Positions 1 through 5,460 of a stretch of 5,800 nt of DNA are shown here, one piece after another. The stretch is taken from positions 1-5,800 of the forward strand of contig DAOVVG010000167.1 in assembly GCA_030632175.1 (NCBI GenBank), written 5' to 3'. The DNA comes from Gammaproteobacteria bacterium. GTDB taxonomy: Bacteria; Pseudomonadota; Gammaproteobacteria; UBA9214. The position numbers and the translations under genes were made by a program. Position 1 is the first letter of the stretch; every line of letters starts with the position of its first letter. The notes beneath the pieces are model-generated. The model was not told the DNA's origin, ran no database searches, and saw only the letters and a list, made by a program, of their open reading frames with translations.

Positions 1-476
1 ATATGGAGCGAGAACTAAGTGGCCTGATAAAGTCAAAACTAAAGAATGATGTATTTGCAGGCCTGCTGGATAGCAATCCGGTTGATGTTCCTAAATCAAT
101 GATAGGCAGTGAAATTGAAGAGCTACAACAACAGCAAGGAAACCAGGGGCTTGATGCTGTCATTCTTCAAGATACCGCAGAACGTCGTCTAAAGCTTGGG
201 GTGATTGTATCGGAGCTTGCAAAACAAAATCAGATTCAACTGGATCCGGACCGTGTTCGTGAACTGGTTGAAACCATTGCCCAATCCTACGAAAAACCTG
301 AAGAGGTAGTGCAATGGTATTATGGTAATCAGGAACTGCTTTCGGGCGTACAGTCAACAGTCATTGAAGAACAAGTCGTTGACTGGGTTATCGAGTACAG
401 TGGCGTGGATGTCGAAGAGGTAAAAACAACGTTCAGTGCGCTTGTGGAAGAAGCAAAACAGTCTCAAGGAACCTAG
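1..476 (+). CDS. tig: Trigger factor, C-terminal part (5' end outside window)
   Basis: Trigger factor is the ribosome-bound chaperone and peptidyl-prolyl isomerase that receives nascent chains as they leave the exit tunnel. Only the last 157 or so residues are present; the frame is open to the left edge, so the ATG at 3 is taken as an internal methionine (the MEREL motif is internal in E. coli trigger factor). What remains is the C-terminal helical arm domain: MEREL, then a segment ending in DVPKSMIGSEIEEL, then AERRLKLGVIVSELAK, then the YEKPEEVVQWYYGN stretch and the EEQVVDWV helix, each with a recognisable E. coli counterpart. The ribosome-binding and PPIase domains lie outside the window. 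Between SEIEEL and AERRLKLG the protein is about 9 residues shorter than my recollection of the E. coli sequence. The gene ends with TAG followed by an in-frame TGA (474-479), directly before the clpP ATG, which suggests co-transcription and possible translational coupling. Identification is firm. Confidence 0.96.
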   Translation, partial: MERELSGLIKSKLKNDVFAGLLDSNPVDVPKSMIGSEIEELQQQQGNQGLDAVILQDTAERRLKLGVIVSELAKQNQIQLDPDRVRELVETIAQSYEKPEEVVQWYYGNQELLSGVQSTVIEEQVVDWVIEYSGVDVEEVKTTFSALVEEAKQSQGT

Positions 477-479
477 TGA

Positions 480-1136
480 ATGACCGATAACAGCCGTATG
501 AATGGAGCACAAAATACCCAGGCACTGAATCTGGTGCCCATCGTTATAGAACAGACAGCCAGGGGTGAACGTTCTTACGATATCTACTCACGCCTGCTCA
601 AGGAACGCGTGGTCTTCATGGTAGGACCGGTTGAGGATTACATGGCCAATGTCATTGTGGCGCAGCTGCTGTTCCTCGAATCGGAAAATCCGGACAAGGA
701 TATTCATCTGTACATCAATTCGCCGGGCGGCTCGGTTACTGCCGGACTGGCAATTTATGACACCATGCAATTTATCAAGGCAGATGTCAGCACCATGTGC
801 ATTGGTCAGGCCGCCAGCATGGGAGCTCTGTTGCTTGCTGGTGGCGCGAAGGGCAAGCGTATCTGCCTGCCGCATTCCCGGCTCATGATTCACCAGCCAC
901 TGGGCGGCTTTCAGGGACAGGCGACGGATATTGACATCCATGCCAGGGAAATACTCCTCATCCGGGAGAAGCTCAATCTCATCCTTGCAAGTCACAGCGG
1001 CCAGCCGCTCGACAAAATCAAGGAAGACACTGAGAGAGATAATTTCATGGGCGCAGAAGATGCCAAAAGCTACGGTTTGATTGACGAAATTATTGATAAG
1101 CGCAAGGATGAAGCTGAGGGTCTGGATTTCAGTTGA
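480..1136 (+). CDS. clpP: ATP-dependent Clp protease proteolytic subunit ClpP
   Basis: ClpP is the cytoplasmic serine peptidase that assembles as two stacked heptamers and degrades proteins unfolded and fed in by ClpX (or ClpA). The 218-residue product carries the full catalytic triad: Ser113 in GQAASMGA, His138 in LMIHQPLGG and Asp187 in DTERDNFM, two positions later than in the E. coli precursor. The INSPGGSVTAG oxyanion-region motif is at about 80-90. Residues 1-16 form a short, poorly conserved propeptide. By alignment with E. coli the mature enzyme would begin near Asn17 (NLVPIVIEQ), but the Met-Ala processing site of E. coli is replaced by Leu-Asn. The start at 480 is backed by AAGGA at 466-470 with a 9-nt spacer; the next in-frame ATG (498) has no visible Shine-Dalgarno. 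The acidic C-terminal tail (KDEAEGLDFS) extends past the E. coli end. It follows tig by 3 bases and precedes its unfoldase gene clpX. Confidence 0.98.
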   Translation: MTDNSRMNGAQNTQALNLVPIVIEQTARGERSYDIYSRLLKERVVFMVGPVEDYMANVIVAQLLFLESENPDKDIHLYINSPGGSVTAGLAIYDTMQFIKADVSTMCIGQAASMGALLLAGGAKGKRICLPHSRLMIHQPLGGFQGQATDIDIHAREILLIREKLNLILASHSGQPLDKIKEDTERDNFMGAEDAKSYGLIDEIIDKRKDEAEGLDFS

Positions 1137-1171
1137 AGATAAACTTGTGATATGAGGTCTATATCCTGAGC

Positions 1172-1185
1172 CATTGCAGGCAATG
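1172..1185. repeat. Short palindrome between clpP and clpX
   Basis: CATTGCAGGCAATG is an inverted repeat that can fold into a 5-bp stem (CATTG/CAATG) with a CAGG loop. It lies about 35 bases after the clpP stop. It is not followed by a T-tract, so it does not look like an intrinsic terminator. It could stabilise the clpP mRNA 3' end, be a protein site, or be chance. No other strong structure was seen in 1137-1230. Confidence 0.35.
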
Positions 1186-1226
1186 CCCGGATAACCAGGG
1201 TGTTTCTTAAAGCGGTCAAGTATTAC

Positions 1227-1256
1227 GGCACAGGATAGAAGGGGTTGATTTATAAT
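1227..1256 (+). promoter_or_regulatory. Candidate sigma-70-type promoter for clpX
   Basis: A perfect TATAAT -10 hexamer lies at 1251-1256, about 60 bases upstream of the clpX ATG. The best -35 at acceptable spacing is weak: GGCACA at 1227-1232 (matches only the ACA half of TTGACA) with an 18-bp spacer. TTACGG at 1223-1228 is 22 bp away, too far. An internal clpX promoter fits the 180-bp gap, but read-through from tig-clpP is equally possible because no terminator is visible after clpP. Confidence 0.4.
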
Positions 1257-1262
1257 AACTAA
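1251..1262 (+). repeat. 12-bp repeat TATAATAACTAA, copy 1 (upstream of clpX)
   Basis: This 12-mer is identical to 2601-2612, downstream of clpX; the flanking bases differ on both sides, so exactly 12 bp are shared. It contains the candidate clpX -10 hexamer. A related sequence, TATAACTAA, lies upstream of hupB at 5428-5436. It may simply be a recurrent AT-rich -10 region. Confidence 0.5.
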
Positions 1263-1316
1263 TAATGGTAAAAACAGTGTAGACGGGTCTGTGATGACAA
1301 ATCATGAGGATTTAAC

Positions 1317-2588
1317 ATGAGCAACGAGCGTAACGGAAAGGGCGAAGACGGAAAATTGCTCTACTGCTCATTCTGCGGCAAAAGCCAGCACGAGGTTCGA
1401 AAGCTGATCGCAGGACCATCTGTCTTTGTATGTGATGAATGCGTTGAACTCTGTAACGATATTATCCGTGAGGAGATGCAGGAGAAAACCGCCACTGGCG
1501 GTGAGAAACTGCCAAAACCCCAGGAAATAAATGAGGTTCTCAACGAGTATGTCATTGGCCAGATGCGGGCCAAAAAAGTTCTTTCAGTTGCTGTTTACAA
1601 CCACTATAAGCGCCTTGAAGCACAAACGAAGAAAGACACTGTCGAGCTCTCAAAGAGCAATATCCTGCTGATTGGCCCGACCGGCTCAGGCAAAACATTA
1701 CTGGCCGAAACACTGGCCCGATTTCTTGACGTTCCCTTTACCATTGCCGATGCAACAACACTCACTGAAGCCGGTTATGTCGGTGAGGATGTGGAGAACA
1801 TAATCCAGAAGTTGCTGCAAAAGTGTGATTACGATGTAGACAAGGCACAGACCGGTATAGTCTATATCGATGAAATTGATAAAATTTCCAGAAAATCAGA
1901 TAACCCTTCAATTACCCGTGATGTTTCCGGTGAAGGCGTACAGCAGGCACTGCTCAAGCTGATTGAGGGGACGGTTGCCTCTGTCCCGCCACAGGGTGGA
2001 CGCAAGCATCCCCAGCAGGAGTTTCTGCAGGTCGATACATCAAACATCCTCTTTATCGTGGGTGGTGCATTTGCCGATCTGGAAAAGATTATCCGCAGTC
2101 GCTCCGAGAAGGGCGGTATTGGATTTTCCGCCGAAATCAAGAGCAAGGATGAAAACACCAACATCGGGGAAGTGCTCTATGATGTAGAGCCACAAGATCT
2201 TATAAAGTACGGGTTAATTCCGGAATTCGTGGGAAGGCTTCCCGTCGTCGCAACCCTGGAAGAACTGGACGAAAACGCACTGGTTCAGATTTTGACAGAG
2301 CCAAAGAATGCACTGACCAAACAGTACGAGAAGTTGTTTGACATGGAAGGCTGCGAGATAGAATTCAGGGAAGACGCTTTGCGTGCGGTTGCCAGAAAGG
2401 CCATGGAAAGAAAAACCGGCGCACGTGGCCTGCGCACCATTATGGAGCAGATTCTGCTGGATACCATGTACGACCTGCCTTCAATGGAAAACGTCAGTAA
2501 AGTGGTCATTGACGAGAATGTAATTGACGGGGAATCCAAACCGTACATGATTTTTGACGCTCCGGAAGCCATCGCCGCTTCTGAATAA
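1317..2588 (+). CDS. clpX: ATP-dependent Clp protease ATP-binding subunit ClpX
   Basis: ClpX is the hexameric AAA+ unfoldase that recognises degron-tagged proteins (such as ssrA-tagged ones) and threads them into ClpP. The 423-residue product is close to the 424 of E. coli. The N-terminal zinc-binding domain has Cys17, Cys20, Cys39 and Cys42 (CSFC and CDEC pairs). The AAA+ module shows Walker A GPTGSGKT at 120-127 (Lys126), pore-1 loop GYVG at 153-156 with Tyr154, and Walker B ending IDEID with Asp185 and Glu186. It also has the RKH pore-entrance loop at 229-231, arginine-finger candidate Arg307 in EFVGRLPV, and the sensor-2 motif GAR at 368-370. The ClpP-docking tripeptide IGF is at 268-270, so a productive partnership with the upstream ClpP is expected. 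GAGGA at 1306-1310 with a 6-nt spacer supports the ATG at 1317. No key residue is missing. Confidence 0.98.
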   Translation: MSNERNGKGEDGKLLYCSFCGKSQHEVRKLIAGPSVFVCDECVELCNDIIREEMQEKTATGGEKLPKPQEINEVLNEYVIGQMRAKKVLSVAVYNHYKRLEAQTKKDTVELSKSNILLIGPTGSGKTLLAETLARFLDVPFTIADATTLTEAGYVGEDVENIIQKLLQKCDYDVDKAQTGIVYIDEIDKISRKSDNPSITRDVSGEGVQQALLKLIEGTVASVPPQGGRKHPQQEFLQVDTSNILFIVGGAFADLEKIIRSRSEKGGIGFSAEIKSKDENTNIGEVLYDVEPQDLIKYGLIPEFVGRLPVVATLEELDENALVQILTEPKNALTKQYEKLFDMEGCEIEFREDALRAVARKAMERKTGARGLRTIMEQILLDTMYDLPSMENVSKVVIDENVIDGESKPYMIFDAPEAIAASE

Positions 2589-2600
2589 AATATTATTTTC

Positions 2601-2612
2601 TATAATAACTAA
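2601..2612 (+). repeat. 12-bp repeat TATAATAACTAA, copy 2 (downstream of clpX)
   Basis: Exact copy of 1251-1262, starting 12 bases after the clpX stop codon. Its right part forms the left arm of the AT-rich hairpin described at 2605-2638. It could also serve as a -10 element: TTCTGA at 2579-2584 (3 of 6 -35 matches) sits 16 bp upstream. That would give an extra constitutive lon promoter, but the evidence is weak. Confidence 0.5.
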
Positions 2613-2638
2613 CGAGTTAGCGTGTTAGTTGTCTTTTT
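2605..2638 (+). terminator. Weak AT-rich hairpin with T-tract after clpX (possible terminator)
   Basis: AACTAAC at 2607-2613 pairs with GTTAGTT at 2624-2630. The stem can be lengthened by a T-G and an A-T pair to 2605/2632, giving about 9 bp around the 10-nt loop 2614-2623. TCTTTTT (2632-2638) follows at once. Shape and position, about 20 bases after the clpX stop, suit an intrinsic terminator. However, only two pairs are G-C, so termination would be partial at best, and read-through into lon is plausible. GTTAG is also repeated directly at 2616-2620 and 2624-2628. Confidence 0.35.
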
Positions 2639-2689
2639 CAACTAGATGGCATATTCCTTGCTGTAAGTTTAATACCTGTCAAAAAAATG

Positions 2690-2717
2690 GTTGAAGTACT
2701 GTAATCGGGCCCCATAT
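2690..2717 (+). promoter_or_regulatory. Heat-shock (sigma-32) promoter of lon
   Basis: GTTGAAG at 2690-2696 matches the sigma-32 -35 consensus CTTGAAA at 5 of 7 positions. CCCCATAT at 2710-2717 matches the -10 consensus CCCCATnT perfectly, with a 13-bp spacer inside the accepted range. Transcription would begin near 2724, leaving a leader of about 120 nt. lon belongs to the sigma-32 regulon in E. coli, so both sequence and context agree. An A7 tract (2681-2687) just upstream of the -35 could act like an UP element. Confidence 0.75.
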
Positions 2718-2720
2718 AAG
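2691..2720 (+). promoter_or_regulatory. Overlapping sigma-70-type promoter of lon
   Basis: The same DNA reads as a housekeeping promoter. TTGAAG at 2691-2696 (4 of 6 to TTGACA) is separated by 18 bp from TATAAG at 2715-2720 (5 of 6 to TATAAT). It shares its -35 with the sigma-32 site, and its -10 is shifted about 5 bases downstream. This would supply basal lon expression from nearly the same start point. It is inferred from sequence only. Confidence 0.45.
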
Positions 2721-2837
2721 AGATTCGTAGTTGCAGTTCCGTTAATCATATGACCGACAGGATGGCTCCGGGTGGACAAGTGTCGTGATGATTTCCAGGC
2801 GATATACCACTACTACGCGGACTAAATCGACTTAATC

Positions 2838-2841
2838 AGGA
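2838..2841 (+). promoter_or_regulatory. Shine-Dalgarno of lon, start-deciding
   Basis: AGGA at 2838-2841 is the only clear Shine-Dalgarno core near the lon start. It is 4 nt from the ATG at 2846 (short), 16 nt from the in-frame ATG at 2858 (too long) and directly adjacent to the out-of-frame ATG at 2842. A second weak GGA at 2848-2850 stands 7 nt before 2858. The start is therefore not settled: 2846 is slightly favoured by this site, and 2858 remains possible. Confidence 0.5.
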
Positions 2842-2845
2842 ATGG

Positions 2846-5272
2846 ATGGACACTTTTATGACAGATCAAGCCACAAACGCTATACCGGTTTTGCCACTCA
2901 GGGATGTCGTTGTGTATCCCCACATGGTGATACCGCTTTTTGTTGGCCGTGAGAAATCGATCAACGCGCTGGATACTGCCATGCAGGAGGACAAGAAAAT
3001 TCTGCTGGTTGCACAGAAAAATGCCGAAGTCGATGATCCATCAATCGAGGATATCTACGAAATCGGAACTCTCTCAACCATTCTCCAGTTGCTGAAGCTC
3101 CCTGACGGTACCGTCAAGGTTCTCGTTGAGGGTGCAGAACGTGTCCGCATTACCGGCTATGAGAATACAGACGCTTTCTTTACTGCACATATCGATGTGC
3201 TGGTGCAGGAAGAGGAAGCGGACAGCAAGGAGCTGGAAGTCCAGACCCGCTCATTGCTGGCCCTGTTTGACCAGTACGTAAAACTGAACAAGAAGGTACC
3301 GCCCGAAATTCTGACCTCTCTCTCCGGCATCGAGGAACCTGGCCGCCTTGCTGACACCATAGCTGCGCACATGTCTCTAAAGCTGGAAGAAAAGCAAAAG
3401 ATACTCGAAATTGAAGGTTGTACTCCGCGCATTGAACGCCTGATGGTTCTGATTGAAGGTGAAATCGACATCATGCAGATTGAAAAACGCATTCGTGGCA
3501 GGGTAAAGCAGCAAATGGAGAAGAGCCAGCGTGAGTACTATCTGAATGAGCAGATGAAAGCCATCCAGAAAGAACTCGGTGACATGGACGATGTGCCCAA
3601 CGAGCTGGAAGAACTTGAGCAGAAGATAAAGAAAGCAGGCATGAGCAAGGAGGCACTTGAAAAGGCGACTTCTGAACTGAACAAGCTGAAGATGATGTCA
3701 CCAATGTCTGCTGAGGCAACAGTGGTGCGGAACTACGTTGACTGGCTTGTCAGCGTGCCCTGGAAAAAACGCAGCAAGATCAGAAATGATCTCGCTACTG
3801 CTGAAGATATTCTTGAAGAAGATCATTTTGGACTTGAGAAGGTCAAGGAAAGGATCCTTGAGTACCTTGCTGTCCAGCAGCGTGTTAAAAAGCTGAAGGG
3901 GCCGATTCTGTGCCTGGTCGGTCCTCCTGGTGTCGGCAAGACTTCACTGGGACGTTCAATCGCTCGCGCGACCGGTCGCAAGTTCACCCGTATGTCGCTG
4001 GGTGGCGTACGTGATGAGGCCGAAATACGTGGACATCGCCGTACTTATATTGGCTCCTTGCCCGGCAAGATTATTCAGAATCTATCCAAGTTGTCAGTCA
4101 GAAATCCGCTTTTCCTGCTGGATGAAATGGACAAGATGTCCATGGACTTCCGCGGTGATCCTTCTTCAGCCCTGCTGGAAGTGCTGGATCCCGAGCAGAA
4201 TAATACCTTTGGTGATCATTACCTGGAAGTGGATTTTGATCTGTCGGATGTGATGTTTGTTGCGACTGCCAATACCTTGAACATACCGGCGCCATTGCTG
4301 GATCGTATGGAGGTCATTCGGATACCGGGTTACACCGAAGACGAAAAGATCAATATCGCCATGCGCTATCTTCTGAAAAAACAGATTGAACTCAGTGGCC
4401 TGAAGGAAGACGAGATATCGATCAGCGAGAACGCCATCCGGGATGTTGTGCGTTACTACACGCGTGAAGCCGGTGTGCGTAACCTCGAACGGGAAATTTC
4501 GAAAATATGCCGCAAGGTCGTAAAAGAGCTGGTGTTGCACAAGAAGGGTAAAAAGATTTCAGTTACTCCACGGAACCTGGAGAAATATCTCGGAGTAAGG
4601 CGCTTCCGTTACGGACGTGCCGAAGAAAATGACCAGGTCGGCCAGGTTACCGGACTTGCCTGGACGGAAGTGGGTGGCGAATTACTCACGATTGAGTCAA
4701 CCATGGTGTCGGGTAAGGGCAAGATGATCCATACCGGCCAGCTGGGAGACGTCATGCAAGAGTCAATCCATGCAGCAATGACCGTCGTTCGGAGTCGCTC
4801 GGCGACGCTGGGTATCGATCCCGAGTTTTATCAGAAATATGACATACATATTCATGTGCCCGAGGGAGCCACACCGAAGGATGGCCCCAGTGCCGGCGTT
4901 GGTATGTGTACCGCGCTGGTGTCCGCATTGACAAACATTCCGGTGCGGGCCGATGTCGCCATGACGGGTGAAATTACACTGCGGGGCGAGGTGTTGCCTA
5001 TCGGTGGATTGAAAGAGAAACTGCTTGCCGCTCATCGGGGAGGTATCTCTATCGTCTTGATTCCGGAAGAAAACAAGAAGGATCTTGTTGAAATTCCTAA
5101 GAATGTAAAGGACAAGTTGGATATCCGGCCGGTCAGGTGGATTGATGAAGTGCTGGAGGTTGCCTTGACGCATCAACCGGCACCACTCAAGGAAATCCCC
5201 GCCAGAGAAGTCACCCGGAAGGTCGCCAAGGGGAAAGGCAAGGGCAAGGAAAACCCCCTGACTGCACACTGA
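2846..5272 (+). CDS. lon: ATP-dependent protease La (LonA)
   Basis: Lon is a cytoplasmic hexameric AAA+ serine protease that degrades misfolded proteins and short-lived regulators. The product has 808 residues from 2846 (804 if it starts at 2858), against 784 in E. coli. The N-terminal substrate domain begins IPVLPLRDVVVYPHM at about 13-27 and is followed by the coiled-coil region KSQREYYLNEQMKAIQKELG at about 226-245. The AAA+ module has Walker A GPPGVGKT at 359-366 (Lys365), Walker B FLLDEMDK at 423-430 (Asp426, Glu427), arginine-finger candidate Arg487 and sensor-2 Arg545 in EAGVR. The protease domain has the Ser682-Lys725 dyad, in PKDGPSAG and GLKEKLLAAH. All are offset by +3 from E. coli. 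The C-terminus adds a basic, glycine-lysine-rich tail (KGKGKGK at 795-801) not present in E. coli Lon. Heat-shock control is predicted from the upstream promoter; a strong terminator follows, so lon is probably its own transcript end. Confidence 0.98.
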   Translation: MDTFMTDQATNAIPVLPLRDVVVYPHMVIPLFVGREKSINALDTAMQEDKKILLVAQKNAEVDDPSIEDIYEIGTLSTILQLLKLPDGTVKVLVEGAERVRITGYENTDAFFTAHIDVLVQEEEADSKELEVQTRSLLALFDQYVKLNKKVPPEILTSLSGIEEPGRLADTIAAHMSLKLEEKQKILEIEGCTPRIERLMVLIEGEIDIMQIEKRIRGRVKQQMEKSQREYYLNEQMKAIQKELGDMDDVPNELEELEQKIKKAGMSKEALEKATSELNKLKMMSPMSAEATVVRNYVDWLVSVPWKKRSKIRNDLATAEDILEEDHFGLEKVKERILEYLAVQQRVKKLKGPILCLVGPPGVGKTSLGRSIARATGRKFTRMSLGGVRDEAEIRGHRRTYIGSLPGKIIQNLSKLSVRNPLFLLDEMDKMSMDFRGDPSSALLEVLDPEQNNTFGDHYLEVDFDLSDVMFVATANTLNIPAPLLDRMEVIRIPGYTEDEKINIAMRYLLKKQIELSGLKEDEISISENAIRDVVRYYTREAGVRNLEREISKICRKVVKELVLHKKGKKISVTPRNLEKYLGVRRFRYGRAEENDQVGQVTGLAWTEVGGELLTIESTMVSGKGKMIHTGQLGDVMQESIHAAMTVVRSRSATLGIDPEFYQKYDIHIHVPEGATPKDGPSAGVGMCTALVSALTNIPVRADVAMTGEITLRGEVLPIGGLKEKLLAAHRGGISIVLIPEENKKDLVEIPKNVKDKLDIRPVRWIDEVLEVALTHQPAPLKEIPAREVTRKVAKGKGKGKENPLTAH

Positions 5273-5291
5273 CATCCAACAGCAGACCCTG

Positions 5292-5339
5292 AAACCCGTT
5301 CGGGCCCCTGTAGCGAAATAGGGCCCGGACGGGTTTTTT
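5292..5339 (+). terminator. Strong intrinsic terminator of lon
   Basis: AAACCCGTTCGGGCCC at 5292-5307 pairs with 5321-5336 along all 16 positions, with a single G-T wobble (5300/5328). The loop is 13 nt (5308-5320), and six T residues run 5334-5339. The stem is rich in G-C and lies 20 bases past the lon stop. It should end lon transcripts efficiently and separate lon from hupB. Confidence 0.92.
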
Positions 5340-5353
5340 GCGTCGATTAACTG

Positions 5354-5362
5354 TGCTTTAAT
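5354..5362 (+). promoter_or_regulatory. Candidate extended -10 promoter for hupB
   Basis: TGCTTTAAT fits the extended -10 pattern TGn followed by a 5-of-6 match to TATAAT. No good -35 is present, since the T-tract of the lon terminator occupies that place, but extended -10 promoters can do without one. A transcript would start near 5369 and carry a leader of about 90 nt with the small hairpin at 5378-5391. This is a weak, sequence-only call. Confidence 0.3.
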
Positions 5363-5377
5363 AGCCGCTGGTTGGAT

Positions 5378-5391
5378 CTGGATGCCTCCAG
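5378..5391 (+). repeat. Small hairpin in hupB upstream region
   Basis: CTGGA at 5378-5382 pairs perfectly with TCCAG at 5387-5391 around a TGCC loop. Alternative pairings are possible, for example TGCCT at 5383-5387 with AGGCA at 5404-5408, so several mutually exclusive small folds exist. No T-tract follows, so it is not a terminator. It matters only if a promoter upstream of it is used. Confidence 0.3.
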
Positions 5392-5398
5392 GGTGGGG

Positions 5399-5433
5399 CT
5401 TGCAGGCACGGGTAAGTACCATTTTCTTATAAC
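5399..5433 (+). promoter_or_regulatory. Candidate promoter elements close to hupB
   Basis: Two overlapping readings exist. A sigma-32-like one has CTTGCAG at 5399-5405 (5 of 7) and TACCATTT at 5417-5424 (6 of 8 to CCCCATnT) with an 11-bp spacer. A sigma-70-like -10, TATAAC at 5428-5433 (5 of 6), lacks a -35 at normal spacing; TTGCAG at 5400-5405 is 22 bp away. Since the lon terminator is strong, hupB needs a promoter somewhere in 5340-5445. Which element is used cannot be decided from sequence. Confidence 0.3.
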
Positions 5434-5445
5434 TAAATATAACTA
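5428..5445 (+). repeat. Tandem TATAACTA repeat before hupB
   Basis: TATAACTA occurs at 5428-5435 and again at 5438-5445, a 10-bp period close to one helical turn. The second copy ends just before the hupB Shine-Dalgarno. The unit resembles the TATAATAACTAA 12-mer found on both sides of clpX with TA removed. It could be a duplicated -10 region or a protein site. Confidence 0.5.
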
Positions 5446-5460
5446 TCCGAGGATGACTAT

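Noticed and set aside
837..844. GCTGGTGG, identical to the E. coli Chi sequence
   Set aside because: It encodes Ala-Gly-Gly in clpP with common codons, is a single copy in this window, and the Chi sequence of this organism is unknown.
588..995. A 135-codon open frame on the - strand inside clpP
   Set aside because: It is fully contained in a conserved catalytic gene on the other strand, with no start signals or recognisable domain.
1145..1164. TTGTGA with CTATAT downstream, considered as a promoter just after clpP
   Set aside because: The spacer is only 8 bp, far too short for a sigma-70 promoter, and no alternative -10 stands at proper distance.
2726..2817. Long-range pairing CGTAGT (2726-2731) with ACTACG (2812-2817) in the lon leader, considered as a riboswitch or RNA thermometer closing stem
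   Set aside because: Six pairs over about 80 nt are expected by chance, no inner stems support a known fold, and the Shine-Dalgarno is not sequestered.
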